A stretch of DNA of 64,000 nucleotides from Dyella solisilvae (GCF_003351225.1 NZ_QQSY01000002.1:1044118-1108117); one strand, 5' to 3'. Positions 1-9,690 are shown, counted from the first letter of the stretch. Notes: generated by a model not told the origin, from the sequence alone. Made by a program: numbers and translations.

Positions 1-613
<613 letters not shown>

Positions 614-617
<4 letters not shown>

Positions 618-2203
618 GGCGCCGCGGCCAGTTGGTCGCAACGCTCGCTGGCGCAGGCCTGCCAGCCACCCCCCAGCGCCTTGTACACCGACACCGCCCG
701 CACATTGATCGCGGCCTGTGCATCGGCCAGCGAATCCTCGGCCTCGAGCTGGGTGCGTTCGGCATCCAGCAGCTGCAGGAAGTCGGCGGCGCCCTCCTGG
801 TAGCGGATGCGCGCGAGGTCGGCGGCGTGGCGGCTGTTGGTCACCTGGTCCTCGAGCTTCAGCACCCGATCGCGCTGCAGGTTGTAGCCGACGATCGCGT
901 TGTCGACGTCTTCGACCGCCTGCAACACGGTGCGCTGGTAGTTGGCCAGCGCCTCGTCAGCACGCGCCTCACTGGCATGGACGTTGGAGCGCACGCGCTG
1001 CACGTTGAGTCCCGACCAGGTGATGCTGGGCGCAATCGACCAGGCGCGCGACGCAGGCCCGCCGAAGTCGTTGCTGCGACCGGCAAGGAAGCCGAGGAAG
1101 CCACCCAGCGAGATATGTGGGTAGTAGTCGGCCTTGGCCACGCCGATGCGCGCGTTGGCGGCGGCGAGTTCGCGCTCGGCCACGCGCACGTCCGGGCGGC
1201 GCTCCAGCACGTCGCCTGCGTTGCCGATGGCAAGCGCGACGTCGATGGGTTTGAAGCCCTGCGGCGACAGGTCGACGTCCAGTTCACCCGGGCGCTCACC
1301 CAGCAGCACCGCCAGGCGGGCGGTGTCGTTCTGCGCCAGTGTCTGCAGCGTGGGCAGCTGCGCTTCCACGAACTTCAGCCGCGCGGTGGCGCTGGCCACG
1401 TCCTGCTCCGAGCCGGTGCCGATGTCGGAGCGCGCATGGATCAGGCGCAGCGACTCGCGCTGGTTCTCGATGTCGCGGTTGGCCACGTCGATGCGCAGCT
1501 GCACGCCGCGCAGGTCGAAGTAGTAGCGGGCCACCTCGGCAAACAGCGTCACCTGCGCATCCTGCAACGACGCCTCGCTGGCGCCGGCGTCGGCGCCGGC
1601 CGCCTCCACCGAACGGCGGATGCCACCGAACAGATCGATTTCCCAGCTGGCGTCGAAACCCGCCTGGTAGCTGGTGACGGTGGTGCGCTGGTCGGTGAAG
1701 CCCGGCTGCTGCCCGCGGCTGCGCGAGTAGTTGGCGACCGTTTCGACGTCGGGAATCTGCTGCGACTTGGCCACGCCCAGCAGCGCGCGCGATTCACGCA
1801 GGCGCGCATAGGCGATCCTCAGGTCCGGACTGTTGGCCGCCGCTCGCTGGATCAGCCCATTGAGCGTGGGGTCGTTGAACTGCTTCCACCAGTCGGCCTG
1901 GAAGCCTTCCGTGGACTCGTGCGTGGCGTTGACGCCCTGCATGGCCAGCGGCTGCTCCTGCGGCGCGTGATAGTCGGGGCCGACGCTGACGCAGCCGGAC
2001 AGCATGATGGCGGCGGCGATCGCCGTGGCTCGCTTGGCTTTGGTGCGTGCAGAGAGCGGTCGGCAGGCGTGTGCCGTGGTTGCGGCCAGGTCCATGAAGC
2101 CGACGCCAGCTGAAAGCGAGTCGCCAGGTTGACCCCTCACCCCAGCCCTCTCCCCGTAGGGAAGAGGGAGAAGCGCGTTGGTGAAGTTCTTGAAGAAGGA
2201 CAT
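614..2203 (-). CDS. NodT/OprN-type outer membrane efflux lipoprotein
   Basis: Outer membrane channel of the tripartite RND pump, carrying substrate from the MexF-like transporter out of the cell. The mature part starts at a lipobox (LSGC) followed by VSVGPDYH, the usual start of NodT-family TolC-like factors, and contains two long alpha-helical efflux repeats. I chose the ATG at 2203 because a strong GAGGAG sits seven bases upstream, inside the end of the pump gene, and the ATG is only one base from that gene's stop. However, this places about 70 residues before the lipobox Cys, part of them encoded by an extragenic repeat. The ATG at 2095 would give a more normal signal peptide of about 35 residues before the Cys. 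The start is therefore uncertain; the function is not. Confidence 0.9.
2133..2173. repeat. Extragenic-type repeat inside the 5' end of the efflux gene
   Basis: A pyrimidine-rich then purine-rich imperfect inverted repeat (CCCTCTCCCC, short spacer, GGGAAGAGGGAG). A close copy lies at 8088-8114 in non-coding DNA in the same orientation. Its minus-strand translation (LPYGERAGVRG) is the sort of peptide produced whenever this repeat is read through. Confidence 0.65.
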
Positions 2204-2204
2204 A

Positions 2205-5200
2205 TCAATGCTCCTCAATGAGGTTGCTGGCCTGCGCGAGGCGCGCGGCCTTGCGGGCGCGGCGGCGTTCGCTCGAGCGTTCCGCCCAGCCGCGCACCAG
2301 CACGTAGAACAACGGAGTGAAGATGAGACCGAAGAAGGTGACGCCCAGCATGCCGGCGAACACCGCCACGCCCATCGCGTGGCGCATCTCCGCGCCGGCG
2401 CCGTGCGAGGTCACCAGCGGCACCACGCCCATGATGAAAGCGAACGAGGTCATCAGGATCGGACGCAGTCGCAGGCGAGCGGCTTCCAGCACGGCCTGCA
2501 CGCGGTCCATGCCTTCGATGATCTGCGCTTCGCGGGCAAACTCCACGATCAGGATCGCGTTCTTGCACGCCAGGCCCACCAGCACGATCAGGCCGATCTG
2601 GGTGAAGATGTTGTTGTCACCACCGGAGATCCACACGCCCGAGATGGCGGACAGCAGCACCATCGGCACGATCAGGATCACCGCCAGCGGCAGCAACAGG
2701 CTCTCGTACAGCGAGGCGAGCACCAGGAACACCAGCAGCACGCACAACGGGAACACCAGCACCGCGGTATTGCCGGCGAGGATCTGCTGATAGGTCAGCT
2801 CGGTCCACTCGAACGACATGCCGTTGGGCAGGTTGTCGTGCGCAAGCTTCTCGATCGCCTCCTGCGCCTGACCGCTGCTGAAGCCCGGCGCCGGACCACC
2901 GTTGATCTCCGCGGTCGGATAGCCGTTGTAGTGCTGCACGCGATCCGGGCCCACGCCCTGACGCACGGTGAGGAAGGACCCCAGCGGCACCATCTCGCCG
3001 CTCGCGCTGCGCGTCTTGAGTTGCAGGATGTCCTGCGGCTCATGGCGGAAGCCGGGCTCGGCGGACACGTTGACCTGGTAGGTGCGACCAAACCGGTTGA
3101 AGTCGTTGACGTAGAGCGAGCCGAGGTAGGCCGTCATGGTCTGGTACACGTCGGACAGGTCAATGCCCTCCGCCTTGGCCTTCTCGCGGTCCACGTCGGC
3201 GTCGACCTGCGGCACGCTGACCTGATAGCTGGAGAACAGGCCGGCCAGCGCGGGCACCTTGCTGCTGGCCTGGATCAGGCCCTGGGTCTGCTTGTACAGC
3301 TCCTCGAAGCCGGCATCCGAGCGGTCCTCGATCTGCATGCGGAAGCCACCGATGGTGCCCAACCCCATTACGGGCGGCGGCGGGAACACCGCGATATAGG
3401 CATCCTGGATCGCCGCGTACTTCTGGTTCAGCGCGGCGGTGATGGCTCCGGCCGACAGCGAGGCGTCACGGCGCTCCTCAAACGGCTTGAGCGTCACGAA
3501 CACGATGCCGGAGTTGGTGCTGTTGGTGAAGCCGTTGATCGACAGGCCCGGGAACGCCACCGCACTTTCCACGCCCGGCTGCTTCAACGCGACATCGCTC
3601 ATGCGGCGGATGACATCCTCGGTGCGGTCGAGCGAAGCGGCATCGGGAAGCTGCGCGAAGGACACCAGGTACTGCTTGTCCTGCGCCGGCACGAAACCGG
3701 TCGGCACGTGGGCGAATCCGAACAGGCCAAGCAGAACAAGACCGCCGTAGATCATCAGTGCGATCGAGCTGGAGCGCAGGATGCGCTTCACGCCACTGAC
3801 GTAGCGGTTCGCGCCGCTGACGAACAGGCGGTTGAACGGGCGGAACACCCAGCCGAACGCGCGGTCGATGAACAGGCTGAGCTTGTCCTTCGGGGCGCCA
3901 CGTTCCTGCAGCAGCAGGGCGGCCAATGCCGGGCTGAGGGTCAGCGAGTTGAATGCCGAGATCACCGTGGAGATGGCGATGGTCAGCGCGAACTGGCGAT
4001 AGAACTCGCCGGTGAGGCCGCTGATGAACGCAGCCGGCACGAACACCGCGCACAGCACCAGCGCCGTGGCCACGATGGGCCCGGTTACCTCGTTCATCGC
4101 CTTGCGCGTGGCTTCCTTCGGCGACAGACCGTGCTCGATGTGGCGCTCGACGTTCTCCACCACCACGATCGCGTCGTCGACCACGATGCCGATGGCCAGC
4201 ACGAGGCCGAACAGCGACAGCGCGTTGAGCGAGAAGCCCGCCAGCAGCATCACCGCGAAGGTGCCGATCAGTGACACGGGCACCGCCACCAGCGGGATGA
4301 TCGAGGCGCGCCAGGTCTGCAGGAACAGGATCACCACCAGCACCACCAGCGCGATCGCTTCGAACAACGTGTGCACCACCGCCTCGATCGAGCCGCGCAC
4401 GAAGATGGTCGGGTCATAGACGATCTGGTAGTCCACGCCCTGCGGGAAGTCCTTCTTCAGGTCCGCCATCAGGGCGCGGACTTCGTCGGAGATCTGGATC
4501 GAGTTGGACCCGGGGCGCTGGAAGATCGGCAGCGCCACCGCCGGCTGGTTGTTGAGCAGGCTGCGCAGCGCGTAGTTGTTGGAACCCAGTTCCACGCGGG
4601 CGACATCGCGCAGGTGCGTGAAGGAACCATTGGCATCCTTGCGCACGATGATGTTGAGGAAATCCTCCTCGGTGATCAGGCGACCCTGCGTGTTGATGTT
4701 GAGCTGGAAGGCCGAGTTGTTCGGCCCTGGCGGCGCATTGAGCGCGCCCGCAGCCACGGCCACGTTCTGTTCCTGGATCGCATGCACCACGTCGCCGGTG
4801 GTGAGCTGGCGCGACGCCAGGCGCTCAGGGTCCAGCCACACGCGCATGCTGTACTCGCCCGCGCCGAAGATCTGCACGTCGCCGACACCGTCGAGACGCG
4901 CGAGCTGGTCCTTGATGTGCAGGCGCGCGTAGTTCGACAGGTAGAGCATGTCGTAGCGCTTATCCGGCGAGATCAGGTGCACCACCATGGTGAGGTCGGG
5001 CGAGCTCTTCTGGGTGGTGACGCCCAGGCGCTGCACTTCCTCAGGCAGACGCGGCAGCGCCTGCGACACGCGGTTCTGCACCTGCACCTGCGCGTTGTCG
5101 AGGTCGGTGCCCAGCGCGAAGGTGACGGTGAGCGTCATCGCGCCGTCGCTGGTCGACTGCGAGCTGGTGTACAGCATGCCTTCCACGCCGTTGATCTGTT

Positions 5201-5405
5201 CTTCCAGCGGCGTGGCGACGGTCTCGGCGATCACCTTGGGGTTGGCGCCGGGATAGCTGGCGCGCACGACGACGGTCGGCGGCACCACCTCGGGGTATTC
5301 GCTGATCGGCAGCTTGAACAGCGCGATGCTGCCCGCGATGAGGATCAGCACGGAAAGGACGCCGGCCAGAATCGGCCTGTCCACGAAGAATTGGGCGATT
5401 TTCAT
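2205..5405 (-). CDS. mexF: RND multidrug efflux pump inner membrane transporter, MexF-like
   Basis: Proton-driven homotrimeric RND transporter that captures drugs from the periplasm and inner membrane leaflet. The 1066-residue length is normal for the HAE1 family. It begins MKIAQFFVDRPI, has the paired aspartates of TM4 (GIVVDDAIVVVENVERH) used in proton relay, the RGSIEAVVHTL and FLQTWRASIIP segments typical of the MexF branch, and a duplicated six-helix plan with two large periplasmic loops. Upstream in-frame codons to 5558 translate repeat-like sequence, so the start is set at 5405, with AGGA about nine bases before it. It lies downstream of mexE, separated by 261 bases that hold an inverted repeat, and is followed directly by the outer membrane factor. 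Typical MexF substrates are chloramphenicol, quinolones and quinolone signals; the actual substrate here is unknown. Confidence 0.95.
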   Translation of the reverse strand: MKIAQFFVDRPILAGVLSVLILIAGSIALFKLPISEYPEVVPPTVVVRASYPGANPKVIAETVATPLEEQINGVEGMLYTSSQSTSDGAMTLTVTFALGTDLDNAQVQVQNRVSQALPRLPEEVQRLGVTTQKSSPDLTMVVHLISPDKRYDMLYLSNYARLHIKDQLARLDGVGDVQIFGAGEYSMRVWLDPERLASRQLTTGDVVHAIQEQNVAVAAGALNAPPGPNNSAFQLNINTQGRLITEEDFLNIIVRKDANGSFTHLRDVARVELGSNNYALRSLLNNQPAVALPIFQRPGSNSIQISDEVRALMADLKKDFPQGVDYQIVYDPTIFVRGSIEAVVHTLFEAIALVVLVVILFLQTWRASIIPLVAVPVSLIGTFAVMLLAGFSLNALSLFGLVLAIGIVVDDAIVVVENVERHIEHGLSPKEATRKAMNEVTGPIVATALVLCAVFVPAAFISGLTGEFYRQFALTIAISTVISAFNSLTLSPALAALLLQERGAPKDKLSLFIDRAFGWVFRPFNRLFVSGANRYVSGVKRILRSSSIALMIYGGLVLLGLFGFAHVPTGFVPAQDKQYLVSFAQLPDAASLDRTEDVIRRMSDVALKQPGVESAVAFPGLSINGFTNSTNSGIVFVTLKPFEERRDASLSAGAITAALNQKYAAIQDAYIAVFPPPPVMGLGTIGGFRMQIEDRSDAGFEELYKQTQGLIQASSKVPALAGLFSSYQVSVPQVDADVDREKAKAEGIDLSDVYQTMTAYLGSLYVNDFNRFGRTYQVNVSAEPGFRHEPQDILQLKTRSASGEMVPLGSFLTVRQGVGPDRVQHYNGYPTAEINGGPAPGFSSGQAQEAIEKLAHDNLPNGMSFEWTELTYQQILAGNTAVLVFPLCVLLVFLVLASLYESLLLPLAVILIVPMVLLSAISGVWISGGDNNIFTQIGLIVLVGLACKNAILIVEFAREAQIIEGMDRVQAVLEAARLRLRPILMTSFAFIMGVVPLVTSHGAGAEMRHAMGVAVFAGMLGVTFFGLIFTPLFYVLVRGWAERSSERRRARKAARLAQASNLIEEH

Positions 5406-5553
5406 TGCGTTCGTCCTGTTGCGCTTTGGCGCCATTCCCGCGCGAGGCGGGGACTTGGGAAGGCTTGTTCGCGAAATGCGGGGACAAGCCGGCCCTGGCC
5501 CTCTTCTCAAACGAGATAGGGCATTCATTTCTTGCCGTTCACTTTTCCAACCC

Positions 5554-5653
5554 GTCATCCCGGCGCAGGCCGGGATCCAGCAGAACCAGTCGTGATACGT
5601 GCCTATACCTTCATGCGGTATCGCTACTGGATTCCGGCCTGCGCCGGAATGAC
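5554..5653. repeat. 27-bp inverted-repeat extragenic element between mexE and mexF
   Basis: Two 27-base arms (5554-5580 and 5627-5653) in opposite orientation, separated by 46 bases, each containing a GGCGCAGGCC-type core between GTCAT and ATCCAG. The left arm differs from the right by two compensated positions, so each arm also folds on itself. The same element, with perfect arms, is at 62381-62499. It lies within the efflux operon and would form a large hairpin in the mRNA. Confidence 0.85.
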
Positions 5654-5666
5654 GGGCTAAAAGCCG

Positions 5667-6863
5667 TTATTTCTGTTGCGCAGCGTTCTTCCCACCGCTG
5701 CTACCCGCCATGGCGATCTGCTTGTTCGGATCCAGGCTGCGGGTCTCCATCGCCACCTTGGTCGGGTTCACTTCCACGCCGGGGCGCACGTGCTGGATGC
5801 CGCTGACGACCACGGTGTCCTTGGCGTCCAGGCCTTCCGTCACCACGCGCAGCCCGTCGAGCAGCGGACCGGTGACCACGCGGCGGTATTCCACCTTGCG
5901 GTCCTTGTCGATCACGTAGACGAACTTGTTGCCGAGGTCGGTGGCGATGGCGCGATCGTCGACCAGTGCACGCGGCGTACGGCTGTCGCTGCGCAACTGG
6001 ATGCGGACATACAGTCCCGGCGTGTAGCGCGAATCGGCGTTGTCGAACACCGCGCGCAGGCGGATGGTGCCGCTGCCGGCGCGCAACTGGTTGTCGACGA
6101 AGTCGACGCGGCCGGTGTGCGGAAAGCCCTGCTCGTCGGCCAGCGCCATCGAGATGTCCGGCGAGCCGCCGTGTTCGCGACGCAGGCGATCGAACTTCAG
6201 GTAGCTGTGCTCGTCCACATCGAAGTAGGCATAGATCGGGTCGATGCTCACCACGCTGGTCAGCACATCGTTGCTGGTGACCAGGTTGCCGGGGGTGACC
6301 AGTGCATTGCTCACGCGGCCGTCGATCGGCGCACGGACTTCGGTGAAGCCGAGGTTGAGTCGTGCGGCGTCCAGCGCCGCCGTGGTCGAGGCGACCTGCG
6401 CCTTGGCGCTCTGCGCCGCGGTGGCCTCGCGCTCGGCTTCTTCCTTGGCGATGGCGTGCTGCTCGAGCAGGCGTTCGGCACGCTCGGCGTTGGACTGGGC
6501 CAGCGCCTGTTCCGACTTCGACTGGCTGAGGTTGGCGCTCAGGCGGTCGACTTCGGCCTGGTAGGGGCGGGGGTCGATGCGGAAGAGCAGGTCGCCCTTG
6601 CGAACGATCGCCCCTTCCGTGAAGTGCACCGAGTCCACATATCCACTGACGCGCGGGCGCAGCTGGATGGTGTCGACTGCTTGCAGGCGGCCGGTGAATT
6701 CGTCGGCGTCGTCGACCGGGCGCACCAGCACCTGGGCCACGGTGACTGCGGGTGGCGGCGGTGGGCCGGCCTGGGCGTGGGTGTCGCTGCTATGGCCCAG
6801 CAGGGCCCAACTGCCGCCCACCACGGCTAGGGTGAGAATGGCGAGGATCCATCGTTTTTTCAT
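5667..6863 (-). CDS. mexE: RND efflux membrane fusion protein, MexE-like
   Basis: Periplasmic adaptor joining the MexF-like pump to the outer membrane channel. 398 residues: an N-terminal signal segment (MKKRW then a hydrophobic stretch), a first beta-barrel strand with DEFTGRLQAVD, the lipoyl half-motif RPRVSGYVDSVHFTEG, a coiled-coil hairpin rich in Ala, Glu and Gln (about residues 95-165), the second lipoyl half (RAPIDGRVSNAL) and the C-terminal barrel with an IQLRSDSR segment. The start at 6863 has a GGGAGC ribosome site seven bases upstream; a longer reading from 6887 adds only intergenic codons. First gene of the operon, divergent from the LysR gene, so likely controlled by it. Confidence 0.93.
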   Translation of the reverse strand: MKKRWILAILTLAVVGGSWALLGHSSDTHAQAGPPPPPAVTVAQVLVRPVDDADEFTGRLQAVDTIQLRPRVSGYVDSVHFTEGAIVRKGDLLFRIDPRPYQAEVDRLSANLSQSKSEQALAQSNAERAERLLEQHAIAKEEAEREATAAQSAKAQVASTTAALDAARLNLGFTEVRAPIDGRVSNALVTPGNLVTSNDVLTSVVSIDPIYAYFDVDEHSYLKFDRLRREHGGSPDISMALADEQGFPHTGRVDFVDNQLRAGSGTIRLRAVFDNADSRYTPGLYVRIQLRSDSRTPRALVDDRAIATDLGNKFVYVIDKDRKVEYRRVVTGPLLDGLRVVTEGLDAKDTVVVSGIQHVRPGVEVNPTKVAMETRSLDPNKQIAMAGSSGGKNAAQQK

Positions 6864-6971
6864 GTCGCGCTCCCAGAATGATCCCATCGGGGTCGGGGTA
6901 CCCCGGCGGACAGGCTCGAGAGAATAGGTGTACGATATAGTTCAATAAATACCTTTTTGTGCAACGCAATA

Positions 6972-6986
6972 GTGACTGCCAGTCAC
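6972..6986. promoter_or_regulatory. Candidate LysR operator (perfect palindrome, T-N11-A)
   Basis: GTGACTG-C-CAGTCAC is a perfect 15-base palindrome that also satisfies the LysR-family T-N11-A rule (T at 6973, A at 6985). It lies 22 bases before the LysR start and 109 bases before the mexE start in the divergent promoter region, where LysR proteins usually bind. Confidence 0.6.
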
Positions 6987-7008
6987 GAATGAGGTAAGAA
7001 ACGGGCCT

Positions 7009-7959
7009 ATGGAAGACTTTGCCGCAATCTCCGCGTTTGTCCGCGTGGTCGAGGCCAAGAGCTTCGCCGCTGCCGCCGCCCAACTGGGCATGACCCCCTC
7101 GGGGGTAAGCCGCGCCGTGTCGCGGCTGGAGGAACAGCTGGGCGCCCGCCTGCTGTTCCGATCGACCCGATCGTTACGATTGACCGACGATGGGGCCTCG
7201 TTCCATGCGCGTTGCAAGGAGATCCTTGCCGATCTCGCCGAGGCCACCGAGGCGCTCGGTTATGCCGCGCGCAAGCCCACCGGCAAGTTGCGCATCGGCG
7301 CTCCGGCTTCCGTGGGCCGCACGGTGCTGATCCCGCGCCTGGCCGAATTCGAGCAGCGCTACCCGGACATCCGGCTCGAGCTGTCGATGTGCGATTACCC
7401 GTACGACCTCAACGAGGAAGGCATCGACTGCGCGGTGCGGGTCGGGCCGCTGGAGGATTCCAGCCTGATCGCGCGCAAGATCGGCTACCTGCGCAACGTA
7501 ATCATCGCCTCCCCGGACTACCTCGCCCGGCACGGCGCCCCGCAGAGCATCGAAGACCTGAAGAACCATCGCTGCATCAACTACATTCAGCCCAACGGCC
7601 GCCCGCGGCAGTGGCAGTTCGACACGCCCAGCGGGCAGGTCGGGATCGACATCGACGCCCACATGCTGATCAACGACGCCGAGTCGGTGATCCAGGCGGT
7701 GGTATCGGGGTTGGGAATCACCCAGGCCCCCCACGTCATCGCTTCCTGCATGCTCGACTTCGGCAAGCTCGAGCTGGTGATGACCGACACCATCTCCACC
7801 GGCAAGCCGGTATGGATCGTCTACCCCCAGAAAAAGCACCTGTCGGCCCGCGTGCAGGCCTTCATCGAGTGGGTACGCGAGGTGTTCGAGCAGACCAACG
7901 AACCGGGCAAGCACAAGAAGCCGGCGGTGGCTGCGGTGCAGGAGCGGTTGAGCGCGTGA
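7009..7959 (+). CDS. LysR-family regulator of the divergent efflux operon
   Basis: DNA-binding transcription factor of 316 residues. The N-terminal winged helix-turn-helix (about 1-60) includes FVRVVEAKSFAAAAAQLGMTPSGVSRAVSRLEEQLG, quoted in halves: FVRVVEAKSFAAAAAQLG and TPSGVSRAVSRLEEQLG. An effector-binding domain of periplasmic-binding type covers about 90-295. The C-terminal region contains PVWIVYPQKKHLSARVQAFIEW (shortened: YPQKKHLSARVQAFIEW), standard for the family. It is divergent from mexE across 145 bases, which is the classic arrangement for a local activator or repressor; MexT plays that role in Pseudomonas but belongs to a different LysR branch. Whether this one activates or represses cannot be told from sequence. 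Confidence 0.92.
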   Translation: MEDFAAISAFVRVVEAKSFAAAAAQLGMTPSGVSRAVSRLEEQLGARLLFRSTRSLRLTDDGASFHARCKEILADLAEATEALGYAARKPTGKLRIGAPASVGRTVLIPRLAEFEQRYPDIRLELSMCDYPYDLNEEGIDCAVRVGPLEDSSLIARKIGYLRNVIIASPDYLARHGAPQSIEDLKNHRCINYIQPNGRPRQWQFDTPSGQVGIDIDAHMLINDAESVIQAVVSGLGITQAPHVIASCMLDFGKLELVMTDTISTGKPVWIVYPQKKHLSARVQAFIEWVREVFEQTNEPGKHKKPAVAAVQERLSA

Positions 7960-8087
7960 GGGTTGGCGAAGCTGAGTGCGCTCCGCAATGACGTTCCGTT
8001 GCGAAAGGTAGGCGGCGCTGTCGCGAGCACCCGCCCCTAACCATCGTAGAGGTGGCTATGTCACTGTGAAAGTGGCAATGCCCCGGC

Positions 8088-8114
8088 CTTCTCCCCGGAG
8101 GGGAGAGGGAGAAG
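8088..8114. repeat. Second copy of the extragenic CTCCCC/GGGGAG repeat
   Basis: Imperfect inverted repeat TTCTCCCC-G-GAGGGGAGAG in the same orientation as the copy at 2133-2173, with the flanking GGGAGAAG shared. Located between the convergent ends of the LysR gene and uppP. Confidence 0.65.
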
Positions 8115-8285
8115 TCACGAAGCGAGGCGAAGAAGGGAGTTGCTTTAAGTCCTCTTGGCAACGGCGCGTTGCGGTGTAGCCGCACCGTTCGAGGTAGCAA
8201 GTAACTTATCCGGCTTGCGCCAGTCGTCAGGCTCTATTCCCCATATCGCCACGAGCCCTGGCTCTGAAGGCCATTTCTTTGGGTT

Positions 8286-8313
8286 ACTTTTCTTTGGGCC
8301 AGCAAAGAAAAGT
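8286..8313. repeat. Perfect 11-bp stem-loop of a dispersed extragenic repeat
   Basis: ACTTTTCTTTG (8286-8296), loop GGCCAG, CAAAGAAAAGT (8303-8313). The hairpin lies between convergent genes and its A/T-rich arms could serve as a bidirectional transcription stop. Sequences like this recur between genes in Xanthomonadales genomes (from memory, not checked). Confidence 0.65.
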
Positions 8314-8417
8314 GACTCGAGCGCCGGCAGGGGATCGAAACGCCCGCCGCGTAGGCGGCACGCCGGCGGGAACGCGACAACCGGAGACTGACGCGACTGG
8401 GTGACTCGCTTCGCTCG

Positions 8418-8467
8418 CCCCTTCGGGGCCGCCCTTCGGGGCCGCCCTTCGGGGCCGCCCTTCGGGC
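8418..8467. repeat. 13-base tandem repeat, just under four copies
   Basis: The unit CCCTTCGGGGCCG repeats about 3.8 times without interruption. Each unit contains CCCTTCGGGG, a self-complementary tetraloop hairpin, so the array can form a string of small stable hairpins. Confidence 0.85.
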
Positions 8468-8581
8468 GTTCTCCGCGCTTCGCGCTCCGTCCGGCCTACG
8501 CCGGGACGACGAAACCGAAGACCGAGGCGACAGGCTGTCGCGCCACAGATGCTCTCCTGCGACGAAGATGGGCGCGTTAGC

Positions 8582-9376
8582 TCACGCGCCCGCCGGCACC
8601 AGCAACAACAACGCGATACCCAGCACGATGCGATAGATCGCAAACGGCGTGAAACGGTGGGAGCGGATATAGCCCAGCAGCCACTTCACCGCGATGAAGC
8701 CCACGATGCCCGAGACCAGGAAGCCCACGATCAGCGCCGTCCAGTCTTCGTGCACGCCGCCTTCCTTGACCACCTTGAGCAGCTCGTAACCGCTGGCCGC
8801 GTACATGGTGGGAATACCCACCAGGAAGGCGAACTCGGTGGCCGCTGCGCGGTTGCTGGTGCCGGCCAGCATGGCCGTGAAGATGGTGGCGGCCGAACGC
8901 GACGTGCCCGGGAAGATGCCGGCGATCATCTGCGCGATGCCAACCAGGATCGCCACGCGCCAGGTCACCTCGCTGCGATCGGGCTGGCGTGCGGCCAGGC
9001 GTTCGGCCGCGAGCATCCACACGCCGCCGATCACCAGCGCCCACGCCACCGGCGTCACCGCCTCGGGCAGCTTGAAGCCGAGCTTCACTGCAATGAAGCC
9101 GAGCACCGCCGTGATCAGGAAGGCCACGATGAGCTTGGCCAGGTAGTCGCGGTTGGCCGGGTCCCGCCACTGGGTGAACAACTGCCAGATGCGGTTCCAG
9201 TAGATGAAGGTCACCGCGAGGATGGCGCCGGCCTGGATACCCACGTTGAACAGGTCCGAGCGCGCGCCGAGCCCGAACTTCTCGGCGATCAGCAGGTGGC
9301 CCGTGCTGGAGATGGGCAGGAACTCGGTGATGCCCTCGACGATGCCGAGCAGGATGACGTTGATCAGGTCGCTCAC
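8582..9376 (-). CDS. uppP: Undecaprenyl-diphosphatase UppP/BacA
   Basis: Integral membrane phosphatase that recycles undecaprenyl diphosphate to the monophosphate carrier for peptidoglycan and other cell-surface polymers; overexpression gives bacitracin resistance. The protein of 264 residues has the two family signatures: LLGIVEGITEFLPISSTGHL near the N-terminus (with the conserved Glu residues and the SSTGH stretch) and GIFPGTSRSAATIFTAML in the middle, with about eight hydrophobic segments. A GTG start is used, with CTGGAG six bases upstream; in-frame codons upstream to 9496 have no ribosome site and translate intergenic sequence. Single gene, convergent with the LysR gene across the repeat region and divergent from glnA. 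Confidence 0.95.
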   Translation of the reverse strand: MSDLINVILLGIVEGITEFLPISSTGHLLIAEKFGLGARSDLFNVGIQAGAILAVTFIYWNRIWQLFTQWRDPANRDYLAKLIVAFLITAVLGFIAVKLGFKLPEAVTPVAWALVIGGVWMLAAERLAARQPDRSEVTWRVAILVGIAQMIAGIFPGTSRSAATIFTAMLAGTSNRAAATEFAFLVGIPTMYAASGYELLKVVKEGGVHEDWTALIVGFLVSGIVGFIAVKWLLGYIRSHRFTPFAIYRIVLGIALLLLVPAGA

Positions 9377-9587
9377 GAAATCTCCAGAAAGTTGGCCGGC
9401 GCCGGTTCCATGCCGGCGCAAAGCGGCATAGCTTAGGGGACTTGAGTGGCGTTTTTGGGGCGCAGCCGGAGGGTTGTGCGCCTTTGATCCTGTCATCCCC
9501 AGCGAAGCAGTGATTCAGCGCCTTCGGGGGCTTGCCAGGACGACGCTGGATTTCTGCTTGCGCATCAAAGGCGAGCATGAAGTGTAT

Positions 9588-9604
9588 TGCACCATCATGG
9601 TGCT
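9588..9604 (+). promoter_or_regulatory. NtrC-binding site upstream of glnA
   Basis: TGCACC-ATCAT-GGTGCT matches the NtrC consensus TGCACC-N5-GGTGCA at all but the last base. It lies about 100 bases upstream of the sigma-54 promoter, a normal enhancer distance. The ntrBC genes themselves are at 45165-47565. Confidence 0.8.
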
Positions 9605-9690
9605 AGTGTACGCTTCATGATCGTGCAACACATTTGCTCCACGATCGTCCGTGATAGCCTAACTTGTTGATGTACAAAGAACCGTCAGCT

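Larger units (their letters stand above)
7960..8581. other. 622-base non-coding region rich in repeats
   Basis: No convincing gene. It holds a copy of the pyrimidine/purine repeat (8088-8114), an 11-bp perfect stem (8286-8313) and a 13-base tandem array (8418-8467), all listed separately. Short reading frames here merely translate these repeats. Confidence 0.75.

Noticed and set aside
2178-4274. Long plus-strand frame opposite mexF
   Set aside because: Reverse-strand reading of a canonical RND pump; low-complexity His/Gln/Glu-rich product.
8155-8391. Small reading frame of 78 codons in the repeat region
   Set aside because: It only translates the stem-loop and adjacent repeat sequence; no ribosome site.
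8418-8467. Tandem array considered as a CRISPR
   Set aside because: Unit is 13 bases with no spacers between copies, and there are no cas genes.
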